Positions 25,627-33,045 of a stretch of 33,045 nucleotides of DNA are shown piece by piece. How positions within the stretch are numbered: the stretch's first letter is position 1; each line of letters opens with the position of its first letter. The notes beneath the pieces were generated by a model, which worked only from the letters and a program-made list of their open reading frames with translations, ran no database searches and was not told the origin of the DNA. Source of the DNA: Kiritimatiellia bacterium (lineage in GTDB: Bacteria; Verrucomicrobiota; Kiritimatiellia; UBA8416; JABMPJ01); assembly GCA_016783675.1 (NCBI GenBank), contig JADHWE010000026.1:1-33045 (forward strand). The letters run 5' to 3'. The position numbers and the translations under genes were made by a program.

Positions 25627-26850
25627 TCACAGTCCCCTCACAGAGCGAAAACCCAAGACGCTCGAGACATAGGCTGCTCCCCAACCACGGCTGTGTCGGC
25701 ACGAACAGCGGAGGTAGTAGGAGGCATACCCCTCGCTCCCGCCTCTGATCACGCGCGTCAGCAACCATTGCGTGCCTGTGTAGGGGCCGTTTGGGCCACG
25801 CGTGTCATCGGCGACGGCCCCTGGCTCACTGTACCAATCTTCCTGGTAGTAGTCCCAGCACCACTCCCAGACATTACCGGCCATATCATAGATCCCATAT
25901 CCATTCGCCATGTCGCTGCCTCGGGGATTCCCATAGTAGAGTTGGTTTCCGTCGTAGTATCCTACGGGGGTGGTCCTCAGATACGGGTCGCCGCTGCCTC
26001 TGTAGTTTGCCATAAAACCTTGGATGTGCTGTTCATAGCCCGGTGCGTAACTCGCCCAGGGATAGTGGCACCCCGTCAGGCCACCGCGAGCCGCCTTTTC
26101 CCACTCAGCCTCTGTCGGCAGGCGATACCCTCTTCTGTTGAAGTCGCAAGTCCAATCCGCGAAATCGACGCAGCGCCGCAAGTCTTCCATGTCGCTTCTG
26201 TAGTTGCAGTAGGCTTGTGCGCCGTACCACGACACGATAATGCAGGGGAAGTTGTCCTTTCCCTCATCCACCACGAACGTGCCATTGGAGAAACTGATCT
26301 CACAGGAGTCCACATCCAGCGCCATCAATTGCTCGGCTTGCCCTTCGGCATTCGTCACGGTGTCACCAGTGGCCCCGACCAGCTGGCGGTCATAGGCCCA
26401 CTGAAGGACCTGCCGCATCTCCTCGTTCGACACTTCACACCTGTCGATGAGAAAGCTGCTGAGATTGATGGCGTGAGCAGGCATGGAATTGTCGTTTCCC
26501 TCCCCATGCGTATCTCCCATCAGGAAGGCACCTGAAGGGATAAGGGCCATGGTGGATGGGGTGGCGGATGCATCGGCGGCCACCACTCGGTAGAACTGGC
26601 GATCTGTACCGGGCGAGACTACCTGGACTGTGCAACCGGTGCTCGTGGAGGGACCGTGTGCAACAGGAAGCCACCGGCGACTGACGAGATTCGTACAGGA
26701 CTCAACGGTGGCGACACCGTTGCTGAAACCGCCGGACCATGTCAGTACGTGGTCGCCATTGAGCGAAGTGAGGCGGACATCCTGACCGAAAACACTGCAT
26801 CCCAAGCAAACAAACAGTAGCACAACAAGGGCTGTCTCTCTCGCTCTCAT
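25627..26850 (-). CDS. Secreted SUMF1/FGE-sulfatase-fold protein
   Basis: About 407 residues. A signal peptide (ALVVLLFVCLGCSVFG) is followed by a short β-domain (about 22-85, ending QFYRVVAAD) common in verrucomicrobial secreted proteins. The rest is an FGE/SUMF1 fold: MALIPSGAFLMGD, DRCEVSNEEM, NFPCIIVSWYGAQAYCNY, RRGYRLPTEAEWEKAARGG, MANGYGIYDMAGNVWEWCWD, RVIRGGS and LGFRSVRG. True formylglycine-generating enzymes need a cysteine pair near the C-terminus; this one has LRCSCR but lacks the upstream partner, so it is more likely a binding or structural SUMF1 protein. The ATG at 26850 is supported by GGGAGG 7 nt upstream. It lies 35 nt after the GT-C gene. Confidence 0.92.
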   Translation of the reverse strand: MRARETALVVLLFVCLGCSVFGQDVRLTSLNGDHVLTWSGGFSNGVATVESCTNLVSRRWLPVAHGPSTSTGCTVQVVSPGTDRQFYRVVAADASATPSTMALIPSGAFLMGDTHGEGNDNSMPAHAINLSSFLIDRCEVSNEEMRQVLQWAYDRQLVGATGDTVTNAEGQAEQLMALDVDSCEISFSNGTFVVDEGKDNFPCIIVSWYGAQAYCNYRSDMEDLRRCVDFADWTCDFNRRGYRLPTEAEWEKAARGGLTGCHYPWASYAPGYEQHIQGFMANYRGSGDPYLRTTPVGYYDGNQLYYGNPRGSDMANGYGIYDMAGNVWEWCWDYYQEDWYSEPGAVADDTRGPNGPYTGTQWLLTRVIRGGSEGYASYYLRCSCRHSRGWGAAYVSSVLGFRSVRGL

Positions 26851-26885
26851 AAGGCATCCTCCCTCCGGCAGGCTCAATCCACGAG

Positions 26886-28355
26886 TCAACGAGTACTGGA
26901 CGGTACCTGGATTCGGTAGACGCTGAAGTCGGCATTGTCGAAGGTCCTCTCGAAACTCGCGGCGTTGGATTTGATGAACCCGATCAGAAAACGTTCCTTC
27001 TCCTCGGAGAAGACGCGCGAAACGACCACGTGGGACACGCCAATACGGCGGTAGTACGCCAGAACATCGTCATCCTCATCCTCGTAGCAGCCGGCGGCCT
27101 TGGCACCCGAGTAGAAGGCCATGAACCTCGGTTTCCGGAATACGACGGTTCCGTCAGGGGCGATCTGATCCCTCACGTAGTTCATCAGTTGTCTCGTTTC
27201 AGGGCGGTCGAAACTGCTCGGAACCTCTGTCCAGTTGACCGTCGTGTACTTCGCCATGAAGCACAGCACAATGGCAGCGACGGCCCCCCCCCGCAGTATC
27301 AGACAACGCCGCCGGGTGTGCTGTCCGCTAGCTGTGTCCAGCCCGAGCAAGCTGTAAAAGACGTACACCGGAACGACGGGCATCAAGTAGCGGCGCCCAC
27401 CCCACGGGAACAAGGCAATGAGCAGGAAGTAGAAGACTGCAAAGACATCCACGACGCACCATTGACGGGTTCGAAGACGCACCCAGCCCCCATACAGCGC
27501 CAGCACGCTCACCAGGATATAGAGGGTGCCTTGCGGGACGCCGCTATACCCATTGTCCCAGAGGACCGAAAAACACTTCAGATAGTAAACGGGACTCGCG
27601 ACGAGCGCCCTGACCGACAGGGCGTTCAGATAGGATGCGAGGTAGTCTGAATGTGTCTTGAAGAGCAGGCGAAGCAGTGCTGTACCGGCGGCGAACGACA
27701 CGATCGACGCTGCCGAAAACCACGTGGGCTTTCGACGCACAACGACATCATGAAAAACGACGGCAGGTATCAGGACGATGCCCACTGTGCGCGTTCCGAA
27801 TGCGAGACAGCTCAGAACGCCGACAGCCGCACCCAAGAGGATACGCTTTGCACCTGAACACTGCATGTCTGTCGCGCAGGTTGCAGCCAGCAACGCCCCA
27901 TATGTGAAGGTCAGGAAAGGAAACTCGGCGTAGAGAATGTCTTTGAAATCCCAGAAATACGGACAGAATCCCACGACAGCAATCGCCCACAAGGAGGCCC
28001 ACTGGTTGCCGTTTCTCCGCATTGCGACATAGAAGAGGTAAAGAGCCAGGCAGAAGAAGACTATCACCTCGGATTTCATGGGGGCAAGTTCCGCCCCGCT
28101 GCACCGGTAGACCGGAACGAGCAACAGGGGGAATACGGGAGGATACATCAGGGGCGCAATACTGGTCGGACTTCGGATGAAGCCTGTGTCCCCATACTCG
28201 CGGCCTTCCACAATGTTCCTGGCATGGTGGATGTAGGCGCACTGATCGTCCCCCCATACGTGTCCCTCACGAATCGTGGTCAGGTAGAAGACACCGATGA
28301 CACACACCAACACGGCTGCCATGATCGTGTGGGTCCGCTGACTGAGCTCGTTCAT
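26886..28355 (-). CDS. GT-C membrane glycosyltransferase (PMT/ArnT-like, GT39-type)
   Basis: This 489-residue protein has about 11 membrane segments spread over residues 10-345 and a soluble C-terminal part of about 140 residues. The first extracytoplasmic loop carries the acidic pair in HVWGDDQCAYIHHARN, the position of the catalytic Asp in GT-C enzymes, followed by YPPVFPLLLVPVY. Such enzymes transfer sugars from polyprenyl-phosphate donors to lipids or proteins outside the membrane. The donor might be made by the GT2 enzyme encoded at 31218-32414 (inference). It lies 35 nt before the SUMF1 gene and follows a nonamer repeat element. Confidence 0.88.
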   Translation of the reverse strand: MNELSQRTHTIMAAVLVCVIGVFYLTTIREGHVWGDDQCAYIHHARNIVEGREYGDTGFIRSPTSIAPLMYPPVFPLLLVPVYRCSGAELAPMKSEVIVFFCLALYLFYVAMRRNGNQWASLWAIAVVGFCPYFWDFKDILYAEFPFLTFTYGALLAATCATDMQCSGAKRILLGAAVGVLSCLAFGTRTVGIVLIPAVVFHDVVVRRKPTWFSAASIVSFAAGTALLRLLFKTHSDYLASYLNALSVRALVASPVYYLKCFSVLWDNGYSGVPQGTLYILVSVLALYGGWVRLRTRQWCVVDVFAVFYFLLIALFPWGGRRYLMPVVPVYVFYSLLGLDTASGQHTRRRCLILRGGAVAAIVLCFMAKYTTVNWTEVPSSFDRPETRQLMNYVRDQIAPDGTVVFRKPRFMAFYSGAKAAGCYEDEDDDVLAYYRRIGVSHVVVSRVFSEEKERFLIGFIKSNAASFERTFDNADFSVYRIQVPSSTR

Positions 28356-28402
28356 TGAGTCCTCATGTTTCCATCATCGGAGAGCGTTACCTCTCTTGTC
28401 TT

Positions 28403-28466
28403 GAACAGAAGGAAACAGAGGAAGCAGAGCAGAGGATTGGCCACTCACCTCCGTTCCCTCCTATTC
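28403..28466. repeat. Nonamer element, copy 1, after the radical SAM gene
   Basis: The left arm (28403-28429) is three 9-nt units (GAACAGAAG type); the right arm (28449-28466) is two units in the opposite sense (CTCCGTTCC, CTCCTATTC). It is intergenic, between the radical SAM stop and the GT-C start. The gap 28356-28493 holds nothing else that I recognise. Confidence 0.75.
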
Positions 28467-28493
28467 AAACTCCCCTCAGAGCTCCTGTATCCG

Positions 28494-30182
28494 TCACGTC
28501 TCTTTCCGCAAGCCAAACGCCCACATCGCATGGTCGGTCGCGACCCGCACCAACGATCTGAGCATGGAGACGTCCGAGCAGAGCATCCGCATCACGGCGA
28601 AGATGGGGCCGGGCCGAAAGGCCCACTCTCGGAACGCACGTCTCTGCCAATACCCGATACGCTCGGCAGACAGCTCCGGATAGTCGATGACCGTCTCCTT
28701 GTCCATATCCACCTGCTCCCAGCGAGTACCCGGACGGAACCAGCCGTTCTTGACGACCTCGAAGAAAAGCGGTGTGCCCGGATGCGGCGCCACAATATGG
28801 AACAACGCGATATGGAGCGGCAGTCTCTTGGCAAACGCGATGGTCTCGCGGATCGTGTCTTCCGTTTCTCCGGGCAAACCGATGATGAAGTACCCCCAGT
28901 TCTTGATACCGGCCTTCCTGGCCAGGGACAAAGACTGAATCGCCCTCTCCTTGGGAACTCCTTTCCGAGCCCTTTTGAGAACCGCCTCGCTGCCACTTTC
29001 GAGACCCCAGGCAATGAGGTGGCAGCCGGCCTCGACCATCCGTTCGAGGAGTACCTCGTCGACAGAATCCACGCGACTGTTGCACGTCCACCGCATTCCG
29101 ATGTTCTCGGCAATCATGCGGTCACAGAGCCCCATGACTTGCTCGCGATCAACCGTGAATAAGTCGGCATACATATGGATGTTGTTGATGCCGAGCTTTT
29201 TCAGCTTCCACAGCTCCGCCATGATGCTCGCCGGCGAACGTACACGTACGCTACGCTGGTAGCTCACATGTTTGATGCAGTATACGCATCCCGCCGGGCA
29301 ACCGCGACTCGGGACGATAAACGTGAATGGCCCCTTGATCATTGGTACGCGGTACCGTTTCAGAGGAAGCAATTCGTGCATGGGCATCGGCAGATCGTCC
29401 AGGTCGGCAATGAAGGGTCTGGGGGCATTCATGACAATCTCACCGTCCCGCCGCCAGACAAGACCCCTAACGTGCTTGAGAGTTTGTGAACAGGAGGCAA
29501 CGGAGGAGAGCCTGGCATGTTCAGATGTCTCAGCTACCTCTGTTGCCTCCTGTTCGCTTCCTGCCAAATGCTTGGTAAACAAGACACGGATGTTCTCCGG
29601 CCGTTCTTCGATCCTGCCCTCCAGGTGATCGATCAGGTCACGAATGGTCAAGTCCGGCTCCCCGTATAAGACAAAGTCCAATGCCGGGTAGGCCCGCATG
29701 GTCTCACGGGGGACGGGCGTGACGTGCGTGCCAAACGCGATCGTTCTGGCTCCCCGGGCTTTTGCCAGGAAGGCACCGTACATGTCATTCTCAAGTGTCG
29801 GCGCCGTCACCTGCGTCAGGTAGTACGAGGGATCGTGCCTTTCGAGCATCTCAGTGAACGCCGGCCAGCTCATCCGCTCGGCGATCGCATCCACGACCTT
29901 GACGGTATAGGTGGGGTGTAAGAGGGCCGCCATCTGGGCCAGCGAAACCTGCGGCCACACCATGTTCTCGCGTGATCGGCGACCCACCCGGTGCTGACTG
30001 CGTATCCAGATCCCGCCATCTGGAGAGGGTGGATTGACGAGCATGATGTCGACGGCCTCAGCGAGACGGGGCGCATTGCGCAAGCCGTCCGCGACGATAT
30101 CGTCGGCATTGGGAAAGTTCGGAGGCGGCACCTTGCGCATCTTGCGGCCCATGACTGTGCTGGTTTCTTCAGGTTCAGACAT
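28494..30182 (-). CDS. B12-binding-like radical SAM protein with an in-frame repeat insertion
   Basis: About 562 residues. The N-terminal domain (about 44-200) resembles the cobalamin-binding domain of class B radical SAM enzymes (IMLVNPPSPDG, VKVVDAIAE, FVLYGEPDLTI), but the DxHxxG cobalamin motif is not seen. The radical SAM core holds the CX3CX2C cluster SRGCPAGCVYC (Cys295, Cys299, Cys302) and GLESGSE. Residues about 209-233 (EQEATEVAETSEHARL and beyond) are encoded by a nonamer repeat element inserted between the two domains without breaking the frame. Start at the ATG 30182, with AGGA upstream; the earlier codons back to 30272 are in another repeat. Related enzymes methylate or rearrange lipids and sugars; the substrate is unknown. 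Confidence 0.9.
   Translation of the reverse strand: MSEPEETSTVMGRKMRKVPPPNFPNADDIVADGLRNAPRLAEAVDIMLVNPPSPDGGIWIRSQHRVGRRSRENMVWPQVSLAQMAALLHPTYTVKVVDAIAERMSWPAFTEMLERHDPSYYLTQVTAPTLENDMYGAFLAKARGARTIAFGTHVTPVPRETMRAYPALDFVLYGEPDLTIRDLIDHLEGRIEERPENIRVLFTKHLAGSEQEATEVAETSEHARLSSVASCSQTLKHVRGLVWRRDGEIVMNAPRPFIADLDDLPMPMHELLPLKRYRVPMIKGPFTFIVPSRGCPAGCVYCIKHVSYQRSVRVRSPASIMAELWKLKKLGINNIHMYADLFTVDREQVMGLCDRMIAENIGMRWTCNSRVDSVDEVLLERMVEAGCHLIAWGLESGSEAVLKRARKGVPKERAIQSLSLARKAGIKNWGYFIIGLPGETEDTIRETIAFAKRLPLHIALFHIVAPHPGTPLFFEVVKNGWFRPGTRWEQVDMDKETVIDYPELSAERIGYWQRRAFREWAFRPGPIFAVMRMLCSDVSMLRSLVRVATDHAMWAFGLRKET
29488..29555. repeat. Nonamer element, copy 2, inside the radical SAM gene
   Basis: Arms 29488-29506 and 29537-29555 are 19-bp inverted repeats with one mismatch and a 30-nt loop; the units are GAACAGGAG, GCAACGGAG and variants. 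Because the period is 9 nt the reading frame is kept, and it codes for an EQEATE-type, helix-prone segment. Confidence 0.85.
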
Positions 30183-30238
30183 TACATGGGATCCTGACTG
30201 TTTGAATGGAGTGTGGTGGCGAAAACACGGCTTGTCCT

Positions 30239-30304
30239 GAACAGGAGGCAACGGAGATAACGGAGGGTACACCTCCCTTCTGTTCCCTCTGCGCCCCCCT
30301 GTTC
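30239..30304. repeat. Nonamer element, copy 3, upstream of the radical SAM gene
   Basis: Three nonamers (30239-30265: GAACAGGAG, GCAACGGAG, ATAACGGAG) face three in the opposite sense (30278-30304). The element lies in the 154-nt gap between the acyltransferase stop and the radical SAM start. Copies 1 and 3 share the flank CTTGTC before the first unit. No promoter was found in this gap. Confidence 0.8.
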
Positions 30305-30336
30305 AGAGTCTCCGTGGTGAAGCCCCTCTCCAGCAA

Positions 30337-31071
30337 TCATTTAAAGATCCCCCCTCGGGGCCGTGATGGTGGTAAGCCGTCAATGGTCTTTACGGGCCTG
30401 GCGGGGACTCCGGCAACAACCGTGTGCGGAGGCACGTCTCTGGTGACAACCGCACCGGCACCCACTACGGCGCCCTTCCCCACGCGAACCCCATCCGTAA
30501 TAACCGCACCACCGCCGATCCAAACGTCATCCTCGATCACAATCCCCTGGGCTGTGATGCCCTGGTCGACAAACGGCACTTCCGGGTCGTCAAAGACGTG
30601 ATTGACCGCTAGGATTTGAACCAAGGGGGACGTATAAACGCGGTCCCCGATCACCACACCGCCCTGCCCCCGGATCACGGTCGATTCACCAATCAGGCTG
30701 TCAGAGCCAATCTCTATCTTCGCATTGGGCAGCTCGCGGAAGTTGTACACGTGCAGAATCGACCCCTGCATCACAAACGTGTTCGCCCCGATCCGTATCC
30801 CCTGCGGACAGGCATGAAGGTAGACGCGCTGGTCGAGGTAGGCGCCCTTGCCAAGGGTGATGTTGCGGGCATACCGCAGTCGCACGCCATTCTCGATCGC
30901 AGCACACCCCTCCATGCGCAGAATCAGACGGTAAACCGCCACGCGCAGCACGATGCCGATCACGGTGGGGACCCAGCCGACGAACGCAAAAAAGGACTGC
31001 TCCAGCCAGTACCGCCAGGTACTCGTCGCCTGGCGGGACAGGTACAAACGCATGCCATGAGTTAGGTTCAT
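30337..31071 (-). CDS. Hexapeptide-repeat acyltransferase (left-handed β-helix)
   Basis: About 244 residues, probably an O-acetyltransferase acting on a sugar. After an N-terminal amphipathic or membrane-associated helix ([21 protein letters not shown]), hexapeptide repeats [LIV]GxxxxI run from about residue 60 to 220 ([52 protein letters not shown]). They end in [10 protein letters not shown], the usual close of the maltose/galactoside acetyltransferase superfamily. The catalytic-type His is in AVNHVFDDP. Starts at 31071 (ATG) or 31095 (GTG) are both possible and neither has a good ribosome site. It lies between the GT2 and radical SAM genes. Confidence 0.9.
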   Translation of the reverse strand: MNLTHGMRLYLSRQATSTWRYWLEQSFFAFVGWVPTVIGIVLRVAVYRLILRMEGCAAIENGVRLRYARNITLGKGAYLDQRVYLHACPQGIRIGANTFVMQGSILHVYNFRELPNAKIEIGSDSLIGESTVIRGQGGVVIGDRVYTSPLVQILAVNHVFDDPEVPFVDQGITAQGIVIEDDVWIGGGAVITDGVRVGKGAVVGAGAVVTRDVPPHTVVAGVPARPVKTIDGLPPSRPRGGIFK

Positions 31072-31140
31072 TTCGGTCCAGCCATCTGCCGTCACAGTAT
31101 GTGGCCGCAGGCAGTTCGGAATTCAGGCAATCTCCTTTTC

Positions 31141-31206
31141 TTCTCTCCGTGCCTCCGGGCCTTCGTGGTAAGTCTCCCCTCTGCGCCCTCCGTAGCCCCC
31201 TGCTTC
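31141..31206. repeat. Nonamer element, copy 4 (one-sided), between GT2 and acyltransferase genes
   Basis: Units such as CTCTGCGCC, TCCGTAGCC and CCCTGCTTC repeat the right-arm pattern of copy 3, including CTCTGCGCC exactly. No left arm is seen, so this copy is partial or degenerate. Confidence 0.55.
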
Positions 31207-31217
31207 AAGAAACCGCC

Positions 31218-32414
31218 TCACTTGTCAGCGACGGCATACGGATCATCGTGTGCAGCCAGCCGACGCTCCTTGGCAGCCCAGACCACCCGCAGCACGACGC
31301 CCCCCAGAGCCGTCCAACCGGCGACCACAACTCCGCCGGCAGCGATGAACTGTATCGGTACTTGCCAGGAATCCGGAAGGATCAGGGCCAATGCCAACGC
31401 AACAAGACTCGCGATCAGGATCACGATGCCGGCGCGGACCATCTTCATCGTCCAGAAAAACTTCCGCAGCAATCGCACGCTAAACCTTGAACTTCGCCAT
31501 GGACCCATCAGCATGTCGAGCATCTGGTGACAGAGCAGACCCACAAACACGGCCTGGAACCAGACGAACCCGAATGCGCCGGCAACTGCAAAGCGAGTCA
31601 GGGGGGTCTCGCCGCAAAGCCCGGTTACCTCACACAGGGCGAGTCCGCCAAGGAAGAACAGCAGCCCAAGCAATGCCAAGGCCTTGAGGGGGTTGAACAG
31701 CGCAGCGGTGAAGAGGATGATGCCGAGGAACCGGAGGCCGTCACGCAGCACACTCAGCTTGGACCGCCCCAGGCGCTCCTTGTAGGGCATGGGTACCTCG
31801 GTGATCTTCAAACTCCCGTCCAACAGGGCGAGGCACGTCATGGCCGGCGTGTAATGCAGACCGTCAGGCAAGGGGTGCAATCTCTGCAGGCTGCTGCGCC
31901 GGAGCACCCTCATCCCGGACGCCGAGTCCGTCAACGTCTCCCCTGATATGGCCCCTACCAACTTGGCAAAGATCGTATTCCCAAGTCTACGCACAAACGG
32001 CATCTCACTGTGTTCCGTCATGCGGCTTCCGATGGACACGTCCGAGTCCGTCTCCAGCAGGTTGTTGATCAAGTCCACACAGAACTGTGGATTGCACGTT
32101 CCATCGGCATCCATGAAGGCCACCAGTTCGGCATACGTAGCGCGAAATCCGGCCTTGATCGCCGCCCCGTATCCCCGGTTCTTCTCAAACCGAACCTTGA
32201 TGACATCTTCGTAGGTGTCGGCGATCGCCTGTGTCCCATCCGTCGATCCGTCATTCACAAACACAACGAACATCTCCGTGACGGGGGTCTTCTCGACCAC
32301 TATGTCCCGGGCCGCAAGCGACAGTTCCAAGGTGGAACCGATCGACTCCTCTTCGTTTAGGGCGGGTATGACCAGTGCAAACCGCAACCCAGTTTCGCTA
32401 CGCTGAACAGTCAT
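31218..32414 (-). CDS. GT2-family glycosyltransferase (dolichyl-phosphate-mannose-synthase-like) with membrane tail
   Basis: About 398 residues. The GT-A domain begins at LVIPALNEEESIG; it has VNDGSTDGT, the EKNRGYGAAIKAGF loop and the metal-binding FMDADG (Asp102, Asp104). Four membrane segments follow in the C-terminal half (about 235-265, 280-300, 320-345 and 355-385). Relatives transfer a sugar from a nucleotide to polyprenyl phosphate at the inner membrane, supplying GT-C enzymes such as that at 26886-28355. The ATG at 32414 is chosen over a TTG at 32435 inside the promoter; no Shine-Dalgarno site is present. Its promoter sits 8 nt before the start codon, so the message is probably leaderless or nearly so. 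Confidence 0.93.
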   Translation of the reverse strand: MTVQRSETGLRFALVIPALNEEESIGSTLELSLAARDIVVEKTPVTEMFVVFVNDGSTDGTQAIADTYEDVIKVRFEKNRGYGAAIKAGFRATYAELVAFMDADGTCNPQFCVDLINNLLETDSDVSIGSRMTEHSEMPFVRRLGNTIFAKLVGAISGETLTDSASGMRVLRRSSLQRLHPLPDGLHYTPAMTCLALLDGSLKITEVPMPYKERLGRSKLSVLRDGLRFLGIILFTAALFNPLKALALLGLLFFLGGLALCEVTGLCGETPLTRFAVAGAFGFVWFQAVFVGLLCHQMLDMLMGPWRSSRFSVRLLRKFFWTMKMVRAGIVILIASLVALALALILPDSWQVPIQFIAAGGVVVAGWTALGGVVLRVVWAAKERRLAAHDDPYAVADK

Positions 32415-32422
32415 ATATTCTG

Positions 32423-32452
32423 ACAATAGGGCCAAATAGCGTCGCGAGTCAA
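32423..32452 (-). promoter_or_regulatory. Sigma70-type promoter of the GT2 gene
   Basis: On the minus strand TTGACT (32447-32452), an 18-nt spacer and TATTGT (32423-32428) are followed after 8 nt by the ATG at 32414. The same -35 sequence and spacing occur in the kinase promoter at 3936-3965. Confidence 0.6.
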
Positions 32453-32540
32453 CATAAGGTGAGATCCAGACGCGGGGGCGGATACGGCTTGTCTGGTATG
32501 GGGGTGACGGCGACCGGGCAGGTTGACGTATCGCGCGTGG

Positions 32541-33045
32541 TCAATTGGCGAGCTGGATCCGGTAGAAGCACGTTGAATTCGTGTGGGGCGTATGGCGCCA
32601 GACGTTCGCCGGGGCTGTGGCCGGGATGGCCGATGCGATCGGAACGAACGGGAACGCCAGCGACGGCGTGCTGCATATCTCGTAACTCCGCCCTGCGGCG
32701 CTGGGCCAGTGGATCGCAATCTGCCCGTCCGGTTCCCGGACCAGGCGGTTTACCATGAATACCGAGGAGGGATCGCCTGGTGCCGTGCCGGCCACGGACT
32801 CCTGTATGTTGCTCGCCCCGTCGCCATCATTGTCGGCGTCGGGTTCGAGCCCGGCCGGGCCGGCATAGTGCGTCTCCCAGCTGTCGGGCAGTCCATCGCC
32901 ATCCGCATCCGCCGGAGTTACGGTCAAAACCGACGGCTCCGGGATCGCCTGTACGGGATCAGCCTGGCCATAGAGAAAACACTGCACATCGGCGGTGATA
33001 TCCTGCTGCCCTACGGCCGACAGCGGCACCTGTACAGTATAGACC
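32541..33045 (-). CDS. C-terminal part of a large secreted protein (5' end outside the window)
   Basis: The frame is open through the last base of the window, so only the final 167 or so residues are seen; the GTG at 33029 is internal. It holds an Asp-rich, thrombospondin type 3-like linker (DADGDGLPDSWETHYAG, DADNDGDGASNIQESVAGT), then a short β-domain ending in FYRIQLAN. The same arrangement closes many large verrucomicrobial surface proteins, and a related domain opens the SUMF1 protein at 25627-26850. No PEP-CTERM or other sorting motif follows; the stop comes right after the β-domain. The 126-nt gap to the GT2 gene holds only that gene's promoter. Confidence 0.8.
   Translation of the reverse strand, partial: VYTVQVPLSAVGQQDITADVQCFLYGQADPVQAIPEPSVLTVTPADADGDGLPDSWETHYAGPAGLEPDADNDGDGASNIQESVAGTAPGDPSSVFMVNRLVREPDGQIAIHWPSAAGRSYEICSTPSLAFPFVPIASAIPATAPANVWRHTPHTNSTCFYRIQLAN

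Noticed and set aside
25219..26535. 438-codon plus-strand open frame over the SUMF1 gene
   Set aside because: It covers the repeat-bearing stretch and the antisense of the SUMF1 gene; the SUMF1 motifs on the minus strand decide.
25627..26850. Active formylglycine-generating enzyme
   Set aside because: Only the LRCSCR cysteines are present near the C-terminus; the upstream partner cysteine of the active-site pair is not visible.
28403..28466. CRISPR array
   Set aside because: Units are 9 nt, contiguous and degenerate, with no spacers; no cas genes are present.

Overview
The window is GC-rich and gene-dense, from a Gram-negative-type bacterium with two membranes (lptA/B/C, kdsA, a type II secretion secretin, an OmpA-like protein). 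Several features point to the PVC group, most likely a Kiritimatiellota or verrucomicrobial relative. These are secreted proteins with a small 'FYR' β-domain, Asp-rich thrombospondin type 3-like repeats, a SUMF1-fold protein and an HprK/HPr regulatory module. This placement is inference from gene content and style; no rRNA is present.

Layout. 1-2754 (+): the end of a TPR protein, translationally coupled to a hybrid histidine kinase. 2772-3929 (-): a second, related kinase, convergent with the first. 4015-19604 (-): an unbroken collinear run. In transcription order it is kdsA, lptC, lptA, lptB, hpf, hprK, ptsH, ptsI, metK, ahcY, an OmpA/TSP3 protein, fabZ, gspD, gspE, gspF. It joins Kdo synthesis, LPS export, ribosome hibernation, a sugar-transport-free PTS regulatory branch, the SAM cycle, fatty-acid dehydration and type II secretion. 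Several junctions overlap by 1-4 nt, and several starts are GTG or TTG.

19722-24638: a small lipoprotein and a zinc-ribbon membrane protein (+), a stand-alone CoaB (-), a metallo-β-lactamase hydrolase, a helper protein plus GT4 glycosyltransferase (+), a zinc-ribbon coiled-coil protein and rpmB (-). 24761-26850 (-): a DUF550/MazG-like protein, the remnant of an ElyC/SanA-type gene, and a SUMF1-fold secreted protein. 26886-32414 (-): a surface-glycan-type cluster (GT-C membrane glycosyltransferase, radical SAM protein, hexapeptide acyltransferase, GT2 glycosyltransferase). 32541-33045 (-): the C-terminus of a large secreted protein that continues past the window.

The most unusual signal is non-coding. 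Gene boundaries carry short arrays of degenerate tandem repeats with a strict 7-nt period. The unit sequence differs from site to site (AGTGATC, GGAAGTC, GAGTGGC, GTGAGCA and TTGAACC types), and arrays often occur as inverted pairs. A separate family with a 9-nt period (GAACAGGAG type) surrounds the radical SAM gene and has one in-frame copy inside it. A heptad array also forms the 3' end of lptA. Two tandem hairpins of identical architecture lie between the convergent genes at 20647-20776. These arrays resemble, in style only, the STRR heptanucleotide repeats of heterocystous cyanobacteria, and no listed gene function explains them.
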